Of a stretch of DNA of 64,000 bases, positions 12,267 through 25,215 are shown in pieces. The stretch covers positions 17,322,660 to 17,386,659 of the forward strand of contig NC_133235.1 of the NCBI RefSeq assembly GCF_040436345.1. Reading direction: 5' to 3'. Each line of letters opens with the position of its first letter. Within the stretch, counting starts at the first letter, position 1. The notes beneath the pieces were generated by a model. The model saw only the letters and a list, made by a program, of their open reading frames with translations. It was not told the origin of the DNA and made no database searches. The DNA is from Pagrus major. Taxonomy: Eukaryota; Chordata; Actinopteri; Spariformes; Sparidae. The position numbers and the translations under genes are program-made.

Positions 12267-15089
12267 ATTTCTGTCTCTTTCATTTTTCTACCCTAAATAA
12301 AGTTTGTTAACAGTAGTTGAGTGTCCATGACTTTTATTTTGAAAATCAGTGGTCAGTTCAAAAAGCCCAAGCCCAATCATTCAACCCAGAGAATCACTAC
12401 ATATCCATATACACACCCGGTACATTCAGAATGACTCTGCATGTAGAAGCAGAGAACTAAGCAACAAAAAAGAAACAATCAGGCCAATCTGGCCTTCAAT
12501 AATCCAATAAGATCTCACCAATCGAGCCAAAAGGAGCAATGAAACAGTTCCAGCTCAAATTGAAAATAAAAAAGGAAATCTGAACAAATGGGAGGGTATA
12601 AGTGTGCTCGCAAGTGTGTGTCTGTTTGCCAGTTGTGTGTGTTTGCACGTGTGTGTTTCTGTGACACGCCGCATAAATATTTACCATCTCTAACCAAATG
12701 AGTGTGCTGATGTGGATTTAAAAGCTAACATTACGGAGGATGAAATAATGAGCTTGTGGTTTCAGGGAGCTGGAGGGGAACACGCTTGGACAAATAGGGA
12801 TGGTGAGTAAATGGGGCCTTTGTTGAGCTCTGTGATACTTCTCGCTCTGCACAAACAGAAAGGAGGTGTCGGAGGTGATTAGGAAAACAAATGTCAAGTT
12901 CTTTCACTCTGCTATCAGCTCTTTTCAGCGCAATCCTGCACAGGTGCATGGTGTGCGTGTGTGTTTAAATGAGTGTGTGTGGAAGCACGCCCAACTGAAG
13001 CAGTTTTGCTGCTGATAGGAAAGGGTTTGGCTTGATGTGACCTCCATCCACCTCATCTGACACTCCTCCTGTATCTGGAAATAGAAAACTGACACATTCT
13101 TAGCTACTTTTCTCAAAGGATTCTCAATTTTAGCGTCCTCTTTTAGAGAAAACACTGTGTCTCCTTTTGCAAAACCAACAAGCGATCAAACAACTGACGG
13201 ATCCCGTGTTTCCTCCACGAACAGGTTGAGTCAGGAGTCACATAAAACAGCACATAAAAATCACATGCACAAGTTAGTGGCTGTGGGGAATTTTATGTGG
13301 TTGCCTGTGAGAAAATCAGACCCACAACTGGCCTTACCTGCACGACTTGATGTTCCTCGTAAATGGTAAATAATTACAAAGTGATAGACCGATCCAGCAC
13401 AGAAAGTGCTTTGTGAAACAGCAGACAGAACGCCGTCAGTCTTCTTTTATTTTCTCTCTCCCTGTCGACAGAAGAGCATGTTTAGTTTATGATGTTCTCA
13501 TTAAAATATTTGCAGAGTCTTAGGTAGCGTTTTACAGGGAGGTCACGCTCAAGGAGCTCCTCTGTAGATCATTTTATTACAGTTTTATTGCTCCGAGATG
13601 TAAACAAAGCAGGAAAAAACACTCGCTCAAATGGTTTGCAGGAGTTTTCTCACTTTTGTTGGACAGTTTTCTGTGTTGCGTGTGTCTCCAGGAGGGAAAG
13701 CTGTAATTCTGCTGCTGATTTTACATGACGCTTACCACATCAAACTGTGTTTTTTAATGGATTTAGGTCTGCGGATGTGCCAGCTGCGATATCTAAAACT
13801 GTGAATGGGCTAATGAAATTTTTGAATAGAAAAGTCTTTCTTCATTCATCATTGCTTCACAAACAATTTAGAGCAAAAGTATGCCTCTATGTCTGTGCTT
13901 TGAGGATGAATTCAGTTTAATGAACATATGGCTGTTACTATAAAAACACTCTGAGGGTGTGGGCGAAGATGAGACCTGAGCAGACAGGTAAACACACATA
14001 TGGAATGTAGTAATAGTTTTATAATCCTGTTCAACACAAAACACACCTACCAGTCTGACTACAAAAACATGTCCCAGGTTGATTTATTGGTATTGCACAA
14101 ACCCCAGTCTGAGAATAGAAACCTCGAGTCGCTATCGTCCAACAGCTATGTACACAATATATAGATTTAGCATTAGTCACAGCAAAAAATTAAAACTGAA
14201 GGGATCAAGTTCAACCTCTTGACACTGATGAATCAGCTTCACCTTATCAACAGAAATAAAGATAAGTCCGAAATGAAAAAACAAATTGCTGCAAAGCTAA
14301 TGACACGCCCAATGCTTTGCAAACAGTTTTGACATCCTTTGAACTCTGCATTTACCTGGAACGATAGCAGGGATATTATCAGTTGCAAGAGAAGAGTGAA
14401 GAAAAGCTCGCTGATTTCCTTGAAATGCACAAGAGGAAAAGAAAAGAGGGGGTTGATAAATAACAGGTTGATTTTTTTGTGTGATTTTCTCTTGCTCTTA
14501 ATCTCCATCTCCCTCTTATTTTACTCATGAACCTTATCTCTTTTAGACCATCTATATTTCTTTTTTTCCCACGTTCTCTTCATATTTGAAATTAGTTTTT
14601 TTTTTTTTCCATTCCAGTTTGGACACCAAATCAGATCCAAACCTGCCGTCATAAATTTGTGAGCACGACTAAATCTTAGTCTTTAATCTGAGGATTTGGC
14701 ATCCTTTTGCTTGGTTGAGTCATCTTCAGCATGAAGCAGCACGAGATAGAGAAAGAAAAGAAAGTAAAACAGCCAAACTGACTAATATTTGAAGAGACAG
14801 ATCAGTCAAAATTCAAAGGGACAAAGTTTAGATAAGGTATGAAACTATTTCGGGTGAGTCCCGTTCATGGTGGCTCACATTCAGCGTGTTTCCTGTAGAA
14901 ATTGATTGCAGAATCGTTTAGTTACTCTGCTTCTCTGTTTGTCTTTTCGGCTCAGTGTAGCATCCTTCTACAAAAACATTGATCTGAAGCTCAATTCTGA
15001 GGCTGTTCTGTAAATAGTTTTCCAATAAATAATAAATATATTGTGACTTCTGATCAATGCATACCTAAGAGTCCTGCAAGGAAGAGTCC
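12267..15089. other. Intergenic DNA, no gene recognised
   Basis: There are several overlapping open frames below 90 codons without domains. GT-rich but imperfect stretches occur around 12,600-12,660 and 12,950-12,980. A T-run lies at about 14,597-14,609. No structural RNA was seen. Confidence 0.5.
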
Positions 15090-15610
15090 TAAAACTTGGA
15101 AGTGAGTTAGCATTTTTGCACTTCCGGTCCTTCATCTTTGTTTTTTTGAATGGGTTTTAGTTGAACGCCTGAAATAAGGTCTTTGGTTAGGACAAGCTTA
15201 AGATATTTGTAGTTTTTTCTACGACATTAAATACGTCGTCACGTTGAACAAGAGACGTATCTACTCCCTGGTGAAAATTTACAGGTGAACTTTATTTGCA
15301 AACTATTCTAAGTCTAACTTTACAACTCACAACGTTGTCAATTTATAGTAATGTGTGTATAGTATGGTGTAGAAAGCTTAGCGGTGGTCCGCGATGTAGT
15401 TTGTCTATAGCCGCTAACGTTACCTTTTTACCACGTGATTTCATTTACGCTTCAGAAATCATAAAAGTGATGTTCATTTTGTGAAGATTATCCTGCTGAA
15501 CAAAACCTAAAATAAAATAAACTGAAGTCCCTTCGATTTTTGTTGAGGGAATGAGGGCGATGCTAACTTCCAGGTAAGCCTACAAAAATATGTCATCCCT
15601 GGAGCTCTCT
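15090..15610. repeat. Possible interspersed repeat with inverted ends
   Basis: The left part has GGAAGTGAGTTAGCATTTTTG and the right part GGGCGATGCTAACTTCC, so the GGAAGT..TTAGCAT word is repeated in inverted orientation about 450 bp apart. This suggests a decayed inverted-repeat element. No target-site duplication was found and the family is not identified. Confidence 0.3.
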
Positions 15611-17477
15611 ATTTCAGTCTTAAATAGACAACTTCTAGCCAGTGAAATCCAATCATAAGACAATAAAGTGAAGCTTTAGATATTGTTAACTGATACTTTT
15701 GAAGGTGTAGATTTGTCTCTGAGAGACTTTAAGACTGTTGGATCAAAGTCAACTGTACATTACATCTAATTTCCTCCCTTCCTTGTCCTGAGAGCTAAAT
15801 ACCTGCCAACTTTTCCCATGATCAAAAGCACTTTTACTGAACAAACCCTGCAGTTTTTACGGATACAGTGTCTGATAGGAGCTTATCTTGATGGCTTTTT
15901 CAGCTCCTCTTTACACCTCTCTCACTGATGTCATGTCAAGTCTGTCGTCACCTGTGGGGTCAGGCCCGGGGCGCTGCGTTGTCACCAGGTGAGAGGGGAA
16001 TCCTTTCCATACACATGTTTATCACTCCAGAGCTGAGGAGCTGCTGAGTGAGGTCAGTGTAAACCGGGATTAACCCTTCCCACTTTCTGGTTGACCAGAG
16101 GGTCAGGGGGAACTCTCATGCCTCTCAGTCAGCTCCCTTGTTTTTGCTTCTTTTGTCTGAGAGAGCATCTGAAATATTTCAATCATTTAAAGAGCTTTTC
16201 TTTGCTGAGAGGTTTGGCTGTGTAGTCGCGGACCAGAGATCAGGGTTCACTCGTGCAGGAGCAGGTGAAACAGGAGACGTTGGAGGAATTCTTCGGGGAT
16301 TCCTTTCTGAGACGACGATTTTTTTCAATGGTTATTGTGTCATCATTCCATTAGTCAAGAGTTTCGGTCACCTATTATCATATCGCCAATAAATCAGTTT
16401 CAGTTCATGTCAGCTAGCAGGTATCACTTTCTCAAATGTTGTTTTTGTCATTTTGGAAAAAAAATAAATGTAGAGCTGCAGAGTGAGGTTATTACAGTAG
16501 TTTACATCTCTACACTGATAACTTCTCGAACAATAAATTCACACTTGCATATTTCCTACATGATGCATTTACATTATATTAATTTGGAAGATATTTTTGT
16601 CTAAATTTTTTCCATCAAAAGCCATTTGGAATACAGTGTCCTGCTTTTATGGGTTGAGCTTGAAACAACCTGCTAAAATATATGAAAACACTAAAAAGGA
16701 ATATTCCTCATCAAATATCAAAAGGGAGGTTCAGATGGCTGACAGCAAACATTTATCCTGCATTAATTCCTACCAACACGGAAGACAACCAACTGGCTGT
16801 GAAGTTAATATTTGCATACCTGTTTAGAAATGTCAACCCACTAACCTCCCTGTGTTTGTGGTTTGTTCAAGCTGTGTGTTGTTGCTCCTTTTTTGTGAAA
16901 TAGTCACTGGGATTGTATAGGATTTTCAGTCCATAAATCTGATTTCCTTCCAAGAAACAGTAACGTTAGCGAACATCACTGGAACAGTATGTGGATGCTG
17001 CTTATCGCTGCAACAGGTCAAGCAGCTAACTCAATATGTGAAGAAGAGATTTACAGATGTGGGAGGAAACTGTTCTACTGATCACCAGACAGAAATATAC
17101 AATGTGTTTCTGTGGAGGCATGCAGGTCATTAAATCAGACTTTGCACGAAAGATTAATTAATTTAGTTGCCTCATGCTATTACTTCAGGAAAAAGATGAT
17201 CATCAGATGATACATCAAAGGGTGAGGAAGGAAGGCAGCAAACATGACTTAACATGAATAAAACATAACTTTAAAACAGTGATGAATACAAATCCACTTG
17301 TTTGCCTTTCATATCATTGTTTAGCTTTTATTCATTGATGAAAATTGGAATCGCTTTTATTCTCAAAAGTCGCCATCAGTGATAAATTTCTGTCAGAGTT
17401 TCGGTCGACGAAATGAACTCTGATAAACAACTGTCTAACATAGTCTAGCATTAACAGCAGAGGTGTTTACATGAGTA
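15611..17477. other. Intergenic DNA, no gene recognised
   Basis: Four partly overlapping + strand open frames (16,138-16,903, each 73-89 codons) sit here. None has a recognisable domain, and they are not joined by plausible splice sites. I treat them as chance frames. Confidence 0.5.
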
Positions 17478-17965
17478 ATTATGACTTGGACTCGAGTCAC
17501 TGTTTTGATGGCTTGAAACTTGACTTGAGACACGATGAATCAAATGACTTGTTTGTGTTTACTTTATGTTTTGAGTTTAGTTTTTTTAGTTTTTTATTAA
17601 ACCAGCTGTCAGTATTTCACCGTTTAAAAGTGATGGGATTTTTTTAATTGAGAAGAAATTAAGAAACAAACAGGCTTTAATCAGCTTATTTTTGCTTGAT
17701 TACATTTATTTCAATAGATATCAATAATTAGAATACAAATTCAATTAATTTCCATACTACTTTTCTTCTAACCTTATACAGGTTAGACAAATTGGCCAAT
17801 AATATGATTGGAGAGGTGCTAATACCTTGTATTTTCTCTTTAAAAAGACCAGACACTGCATGTAAAACTGCAGAATCTTCAGGGGGAAAAAGTGACTTGA
17901 TTTGGGACTTGTCATGCCAAGGAAAAAATTACTTGTTTGATTCTTGGCCCAAATAATGAGTCTCA
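17478..17965. repeat. Decayed repeat rich in 'gacttgactcgagtca' words
   Basis: The edges carry 'gacttggactcgagtcac' at the left and complementary-type words 'atgagtctcatgtctgatt' at the right. The interior has 'gacttgagacacgatga' and 'atttgggacttgtcatg'. This vocabulary matches a common fish repeat built around GACTTGGACTCGAGTC. The copy is old and AT-enriched in the middle. Confidence 0.4.
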
Positions 17966-19481
17966 TGTCTGATTAATAGTCCAACAAACTGCGTGTTCAT
18001 TCTGATTCATTCAAACGTGACAGCTCTGTATCTACAGAACATATCAGCTGCCAAGCAGTACTAGTAACAGTGGAATGCACAACATCTTATCATTTCTACA
18101 CGTTGAAACTGTCTCATTAGTCACACTGCAATTAACCATGCAATTAATATGATGTGGGCGCCAAATGTCTACAATGAGACGCCCTATGACATGCCCTGAA
18201 CTTGGTCTGAGGACACTCCACAGCTTCCTGTTGGCACTGTGACCTCCCAGGCAGTGTTTGCTCTCTGGCGCAGCACGAACATGTTTTCACTGTGGATCCT
18301 GGGCTCATAAAACACACTAATTAGAGGGCATCCTTCAGCCGAGTGCAGCTATCAGTCAGTCATTTTATGTTTATGGCCATTTTTTTTCTGTTGCTATAAA
18401 ATTCTGGAGCTGAAGTGGTGTATAGCTGACTTAAGGAGCCCGGGGCAGAGATAAGACACCCATAACGTCTCCGTATCAGCAGTGAGGGTTAACGCTGTCT
18501 CCATCTAGGCTGTAACCCTTGGTCGGGCACCGATACATGGCTCCGACAGTCGCCCACGCATGTCACCAGAGCCAAGAACAGTGTGTTACTTTACTCTGGT
18601 ATAAGAAGGTAGAAGAAATGGCATCATTCCCATGCATGTGCTCAGCATGTGCTCTGACAGCACAGCAGATCCCATCAGAAAGAACCTAAGCAGTCTTGAG
18701 TGACATGTGAGATGCAGATTTAAAGAGAAGACAATTCAGCAGATGTTCTGTTGTCTTTGAGCTGGTTGTGACCACGTTAGCATGCCAAAAACGCAGATAG
18801 GAACACCTTAGGAAAGCTCAAGTCAAAGAGACACTGTACTCAAGGCATGAGAAAAGATCGACAGTCCAAGTCCCATCCAGCAAGTATGCAATGAGTCACT
18901 GCAGCTTGGGCAAACAAAGTTGTCTGGCGTGACTCATAACCACTGACACATGGGCATCCACAACACGTGGATGGGCACACTACAGGCAAGTCCAGGCAAA
19001 GGGCCACATCTAGCCTGGCAGCCATTTACACCTGGATAAGTCCTCTGATCTATGGCACACCAAATCATCCTCTTCACCAAAGTTTGAGTCTGTGTGCGTG
19101 TGGATTTTTGGTGTAAATGCACCTTTTCTTGTTTTTTTCTGCTGTCTCGCTCTTCCGTGTATCTGGACTGGTCCATCTCAATCAGTCAATCAGTCTGCAG
19201 CAGGATCCTGCTCCTCCACCCGCTCACATGGCCATATACTCTTGTGATTAACAACCCAGTGCAAACAGCAAAAACCCTGCTGTGAGTCACTATGTCAACA
19301 TGCAAGTTGTCTTCTTGTCTTTGGCTCTAAATAGTTCCCATCGCATCGAAAGTCTGTTATTGCCGTCGTCCAAAGAGTGGAACAGTTACTTTTGCATTTA
19401 GTATTTCAAATATGTATGTTAACGTAAATATGTTCAACTGTTTGTTTTGTTTTTGACTCATAGTTTCACGTCAAGTTTCCA

Positions 19482-19488
<7 letters not shown>
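17966..19488. other. Intergenic DNA, no gene recognised
   Basis: No convincing open frame. The segment 18,300-18,500 is less AT-rich than its surroundings and contains TAATTAG, but I cannot show conservation from one sequence. Confidence 0.45.

Positions 19489-19536
<48 letters not shown>
19489..19536. repeat. (CA)n microsatellite
   Basis: A perfect dinucleotide repeat of about 48 bp (24 units). Confidence 0.95.
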
Positions 19537-19538
<2 letters not shown>

Positions 19539-21310
19539 GTCACCCTGGCAGTTATGCAGGCTTTGCATATCCTGTCTTTTCAAACAGGATTTTAAGATTA
19601 ATATTTCACAGTGAACAAAGCAGCCCGCATCGTCTCCAAGTTGACACAGTACGCCTTGTTGTATATTTATTCGCTGTTCTCCAGGATCTAGAGTATAGTC
19701 AGCTGTGACATGAGGCTCCTGCCAGTGGAGGTATATTTAAGGTCACTGTCAGGCTGCATTGGTTGTTTGACTGGTTGTTTGGTACAGCATGCTCCCACAG
19801 GGTTGAACTGGGCAAGCTTCCTTCAACCTGACATTAGATGGGGATTTGTGCCAAACAGTGAATGATGCGAGAACATTCAGTACTCATGCAAGAAGCTCTT
19901 TGTTGTACTATGCATGCTCATACAGCTGGTAATTCATTTGGTGGAATGTGGCAGTTCCTGCTGATGCCTTCAGGGACATAACACCTAGAAAACATCTGAT
20001 CAAGTCTGTCCAAGTCTTTTAAGTCTTGCATGCTAATGAGTTTGTTTGTTATTAAAGTCTGACTTTCAACAAGTGGTGTAAGTGATTTTATTTATTTTCA
20101 GTGTAATTTCTCAACTTTTCAATGTAAGCAAGGAAATTATTTAGGAGACTGTCACCTTATAGCTCATCCACATTTAAAAGTAAAGAGAAATATTGCTGTA
20201 TATTCCTCTGTGTTACAATGTCCTCGTATAAGAAAAGCTTTTTATATAATTTTCTATCTCGCGTGCCTGAAGCGTTTTCTTTCCTGTGATCAGAGTTTTT
20301 CATAATCAAAAGCAAATGAAGTTCTAGCGAAAGTTCAGACAGGAAGACTTCTCTTTCACATGCTCAGTTTAATTCACATACCATCCTCCAACACCCCTCT
20401 CACTCATGCTCACTCATAATTACCTGTCATTATTTGGGGCCATCAATTCATACCAGCTGCTCACATCAGCCAGGCACATCTATCCAATAGCACAGCGTCA
20501 CACCTTAATTGTTATCATCTTGCTCAGCTCATTCATGCTGCTGTGTTTCGCGTGCCCCCCACCTCCCCTTCACTGCCCCGTCTCCACAGTTTCATCTTTT
20601 CATCAGCTGATCTGTCTCAGAAGAGTCATCAACCACCCCCACCAGTGTCTGGACTCCATGGGGGGATTCTTCTTGTTGCTGCTGCTCGTGGAAGAAAATC
20701 TCCCTGTAGAGTCTAAGCGCCAAAGACCTTCTGACAAGACTCATTATCACTTATCATCTGCTGTAATAAACAGTTTCTTTACTTCATTAACTAGTCTGCC
20801 CTGATTGAACTGAAGTTTCCCATGGTCTTACGCCATCTGAAACTGTGTTTGACCTGTGCATTTGATAATAGTACAGAGAAAAAGTCATTCATCACAAATT
20901 TGTTCACTGTTGCAGCAAATTTAATGTTACCATGCTCTGGCCAATCTGTAAACCACAATTGAGCCAAAATCCGCAAAAATCCTCCCAATTTTTCACAACT
21001 GATAAAGCTGCTGTATATAATTCATTTTAAGAATCTTGTTTTGTGATGGCTTGTTGGTCAGACGTGTGCTCTTACTGTCCATATGGCAGCAGCAAGGGAT
21101 AAGATAGTACAGATACTGACTCCCAACTCAGGGTGTTGAACTTTCACAGAAAGATCACAAAACAATCACATGCAGTGTTTTGATTGACACATGGACACAT
21201 TAAATTAACCCTAACCCTAAATGCTCATTTAATTTAATAATGCATCATGAACAGAGCTATGATGCAGTTTTACCTCCTTTTCCTCCTATTCCTATTGGGA
21301 ATGGTTTAAC
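19537..21310. other. Intergenic DNA, no gene recognised
   Basis: The 132-codon open frame on the + strand at 20,406-20,804 has no recognised domain and no supporting gene structure. A short CCCTAACCCTAA word near 21,210 is too short to be a telomeric array. Confidence 0.5.
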
Positions 21311-21862
21311 AATTTTGGGAAATACACTTGCGAGAGTAAGGTGTGAAGATTGATAGCATAGAGTTGATTAGCCTAGCTTAGCATCAAGACTGGAAGCAGG
21401 GACAACAGCTAGCCCGGCTCTGTAGAAAGTTTGAAAAGATGTGTCTTAAGTATTCAACACAGATATGTAACAATGGTACGTGAGTTACATGGACTTATGT
21501 GTTGTATCATGTAACAGGCTGGAACAGGAACTTTAACCGTCTTGTCCTCACGGTGAGGTTGAGAGGAAACTCGAGGAAGTGGCTTGTTGCTCTCTGCCAA
21601 TACATTATTTAGTGTGCAACTTTGGTTTTCATGCAAATTAGACAAACAGGATATAACATATTAATTTGTGAGCTGTAAAGCCATTGGTAGGCAAACTTTG
21701 TGAGCTTCAGACAGAGCCAGGCTAACCATTTCCCCCTGTGTCAAGTCTTTATGCTAAGCTAAGCTAAGCTAACCTATAAATGGCTGCAGCTAGCGAACTC
21801 TTCCTCTACTCGTAACTTAACAAATAACAAGTATTATGCACTCTTTCTTACTTCCCATTGGT
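21311..21862. mobile_element. Long-inverted-repeat MITE of the 'agcttagcataaagactgg' family
   Basis: The left arm has TAGCTTAGCATCAAGACTGG, then AGCAGGGACAACAGCTAGCC and CGGCTCTG. The right arm has the complement of the same words: CAGAGCCAGGCTAACCATTT, CCCCCTGTGTCAAGTCTTTA, then TGCTAAGCTAAGC. The arms are about 300 bp apart, so the element is a large imperfect palindrome. This family is extremely common in percomorph fish. The right arm has expanded a small tandem AGCTA repeat. There is no coding capacity. Confidence 0.65.
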
Positions 21863-22139
21863 TTAAGTCATTGCATCACCTGTTAGAAACAACACAGTTG
21901 AATGTCAGCGTGCCTGCAGGTTTGTGCAGCTAATAGCCGTAGTGAGAGGAACAAGTTAGCGGGCTGCTGAGTGACATGCCTTGTTTGTCTGTTGACCCGT
22001 CTTTTCTCTGGAGTCCAAAATGTTTCCACACTGCTGATTTAATCCTGAGATGGGAGTCAATATCCTCATAGCCTCGAGTGGTGGTAGCACGGATTGAATG
22101 CTCAGGAAGGAGGAGGACTTGGACGGACAAGGTGACACA

Positions 22140-22580
22140 GACATTAACGGTTCAATGTAATCCAGCTTTCATGGTATTACAATACGGTACGGTTACAATG
22201 ACCCTTAATGGAATGAAATCAGAAGGGGTTCTTGGTTAAACAAATGCTTTATTATAATTTTTTTAATGTTATATCCTGACAGACACGAAACCTAATACAA
22301 ACTTGAAATAAAAACAGTATATTTTTCATAACAATAATATGAATATTGCATCTTAGAAAATTCACACAGTATCATAATTTTCAACTTTTGTATCACAGTA
22401 TAACTTGAAAGCGGTATATGGCTGCAACCCTCGCGCCATGGGAATTTTCAAAATGAAGGCGTATCGCAGAAAAACATAATGTGATGTTTTCACTTTGCAT
22501 CGATAATATTGGATCGTTGCTCATTGAATCGATACATCAATCCAGATCGATGTATTATCACACTGCTATTAATCATTAAT
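22140..22580. repeat. Decayed interspersed repeat with ATCGAT words
   Basis: The stretch carries 'tattacaatacggtacggtt', 'tatggctgcaaccctcgcg', 'cattgaatcgatacatcaat' and 'ccagatcgatgtattatcac'. It resembles fish repeats built from GATACGAT/ATCGAT words. Boundaries are approximate and the family is uncertain. Confidence 0.35.
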
Positions 22581-23557
22581 GCGTCCGTAGAGGGAAAATG
22601 TATCAGTTAAATTGAGTTTTTACGAACTCCATTTTTATCTTTCTTATGAGTTCCACCACAGATCAATACAGATTTTACCACTTTGAGAAAATCACATATT
22701 TGAGATTCTCACCTGTAAAACTATTCACTATTTTGAAGTGTAAAGTTTATGCAGGTTACGGTGACAGCATACAGATGCAGCAAGTTAAAAAGTGCTTGAG
22801 CCTCGACACTCACAACACAGCTGCTCCGTGTCAAAGCCCTGCTGGAAATAAAGTATCTGGTGTGTAGAGCCAAGAAACTGTTGTAGTTTGGTTATGAAAT
22901 TTATGAGACTGATAAAGAGAAATCTTAATCAGGAACACATGTTATACTACAAATGAACCTTAAAAAAACAGCTGCCCCTGACATCTGCAATGAGAACTCA
23001 TAACCCAAAGGCATCTGACAGGTTGACTGGAAATGTTTCATTTTTGTCCCTTGTAACCCTCATCTAGTGTACATTTGTCATCTGCTGTTGCACTTTCCAC
23101 AGCAAACCCACCCCAATGTGGCTTGAAAGTGCAGCCACGAACTCTCTGTGGTCACCCAGGGGGCTGAGGATGAAGACGAGGTCCCAGGGGTCCTGATGCG
23201 GCTGCTGCAGTGGACACCACAGCTCAGAGGTCTCTCGCAGAGAATGGGATATGTTTTTTTCTTTTCTTTTTCTTTTTTCTTCTCCAGGGTCGCGTAAACA
23301 CCAGCGCCAGACCTGAGTGGGATCAAAGTGCTCATTAAAGAAGCCCACAACCCTGAGAAATGGCAGACCAAATAGCAGCCCATGGTGGCGGGCAAAAACT
23401 AAATTTGGAACAAGGGCACGCATTCATTTCCCAGGAATGGGGTGTCTTAGGCAATTGCAATTGAGCAACGACAGTGTTTTAAACAGTAGTTTTTTAAAGC
23501 TACAGTAACAAACAGCGGGGTTTTGATGAAGGAAAACAGAGGAAGAGTTGTTCTAGA
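22581..23557. other. Intergenic DNA, no gene recognised
   Basis: Minus-strand frames of 119 and 105 codons (23,064-23,423) overlap each other and a pyrimidine-rich run (about 23,255-23,285). No domain or splice structure supports either of them. Confidence 0.45.
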
Positions 23558-23558
23558 C

Positions 23559-23597
<39 letters not shown>
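23558..23597. repeat. (GATA)n microsatellite
   Basis: About ten uninterrupted units of the GATA tetranucleotide. A shorter GATA run occurs near 41,936-41,947 at the edge of a tail-like repeat. Confidence 0.95.
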
Positions 23598-24721
23598 ATC
23601 ACCTCTGACACAATTTGGATGTTGCTTTAAAAGTGAAATCAGTGGATGACTGATGCTTCTGAACTTTATTTGACCTGAAAACAAAATATGTTGCATGCTT
23701 CGGAAATACCTTAAATATGCAGACAGATCACAAAGAGTCATGCACAGTATTTAGGTTGCATATTGATGTAACATTGTGTCTAAACCAGCTGTATTACCAA
23801 AAGGAAATTAAAAGATTTACTTCAGAATGCGCCATTAAAAAACAAAATGGATACCCTGCCAGCTATTCATTACACAGGTCAGTGCAGCTCATGCACCATC
23901 AACAGGTCCATAAACAGGTGACCAAATCCCCCAGTTAAAACAACATACACCTCTATGGAAGAATATGTGCATTACATCTAATTTTCATACCACAGAGGTG
24001 TCATAGTTTCTGCTCATTTAACGGTTTCCGCCAGCTGGGCTGAAATAGTGGAAATGCAGCGTTTGTGTGTATAACAGAAACACACTGGGGCATCTGTTGT
24101 AAGCAGGTGAACACAGGAGTGCGATTCACAGTTGGCCAATGATTGAAGGCAATGTGTTTTTCATGATCAGAATCAAACTGCCTTTTTCTATCGGCTGGCA
24201 AGACACCGAAAAACACCTTTGATGTGGCTTCTGAGTGAAAGCAAAAACACAAAAGCACAATTACATATCACCGCTTACAGGCTCCTTAAAGGCTCAATCA
24301 GAGAAATGTTAACATTTGTGCAAGGGACAATAGGTTTTCCAGTTCCGAATGTAAATCAAGGCGGCCTTGTGTAAACAGAGGGAACGAGTCAATCTGGAAT
24401 CATCTGTTGATTCAGATTTCTATTTGGGTCTTTGTGATTATGGCTTCCCCACCAATGCTCTGTAATTATAGGCCTGCTCTCCTCAGCAGTAAGGTTCACA
24501 TTACAAGTGCGGTTATCAACATGTGTGTGAGAGCGAGTGAGAATGTGTGAGAGTGAGTGTACGTGACGGGCAGCGGAGGACTTACAGCGCTGCGTGAGCG
24601 TGCCTGTGGTTGACCTGTTAGCCTTAACGTCCACTGTGGAGGCTTAATTATCAGAGATAATGCTTCTGGTGAGACTTAATATACACAGCGTGATACATGA
24701 GTGTGCTGATGACAGGCGTCA
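23598..24721. other. Intergenic DNA, no gene recognised
   Basis: No supported gene. A degenerate GTGTGA/GAGTGA-rich stretch lies at about 24,522-24,560. Confidence 0.5.
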
Positions 24722-24910
24722 ATGTTTGTCAGGGTTGGAAAATTACTAAATACGTTTACTCAAGGTCTACTTACGTCCAATTCTGAGGTACTAGATGTTA
24801 ACTTGAGTATTTTTGTTTCAAGCTGTTTTTTCACTACATTTCAAAGTGTAATACTCTACCTTCTACCAGATTTATGTGACAACCATAGTTACAGTGTACT
24901 TTGCGGTTTA
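24722..24910. repeat. Partial copy of the 'tacttgagtattt' fish repeat
   Basis: Words such as 'aaatacgtttactcaaggtc', 'tgaggtac', 'acttgagtatttttg' and 'tttttcactacatttcaaag' match the abundant teleost element better preserved at 42,797-43,975 and 48,976-49,328. Only one end is present. Confidence 0.5.
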
Positions 24911-24956
24911 AAATTAACTACAACATAGTGAATATGATCGGAAAAATTATAAGATG

Positions 24957-25215
24957 AGGCAGAACTTTATCATTCCCGAAGGAAATTCATGTGCAAGAGA
25001 TTTCTACAAAAATATACAGTACAAACGAAAAACCAGTAACAACCAGTAGGTTCCCCGGGTCAGACCCACACGGGCCCAGTTTAAGACAATAGATAGTGTA
25101 TTGAATATTAATTATACAAAATATAAAGTGTTTAAGGAGTAAATGCAATAAAACAGTGCATAATACATTAACAGTAGTAGTAAGAAAAGTTAAGGACAAG
25201 AAAGTTACGTGATAG
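24957..25215. repeat. Tail-like repeat ('actttatcattcccgaagg')
   Basis: The stretch begins with AACTTTATCATTCCCGAAGG followed by AAATTCATGTGC, a variant of the 'tttattgatcccgagggaaattca' signature also seen near 2,680 and 41,965. The following body is AT-rich. The class is not certain. Confidence 0.4.

Noticed and set aside
20406..20804. 132-codon + strand open frame
   Set aside because: Low-complexity, leucine/serine-rich translation without domains and with no supporting signals.
21203..21222. Interstitial telomeric repeat (CCCTAACCCTAA)
   Set aside because: Barely two units, well within chance.
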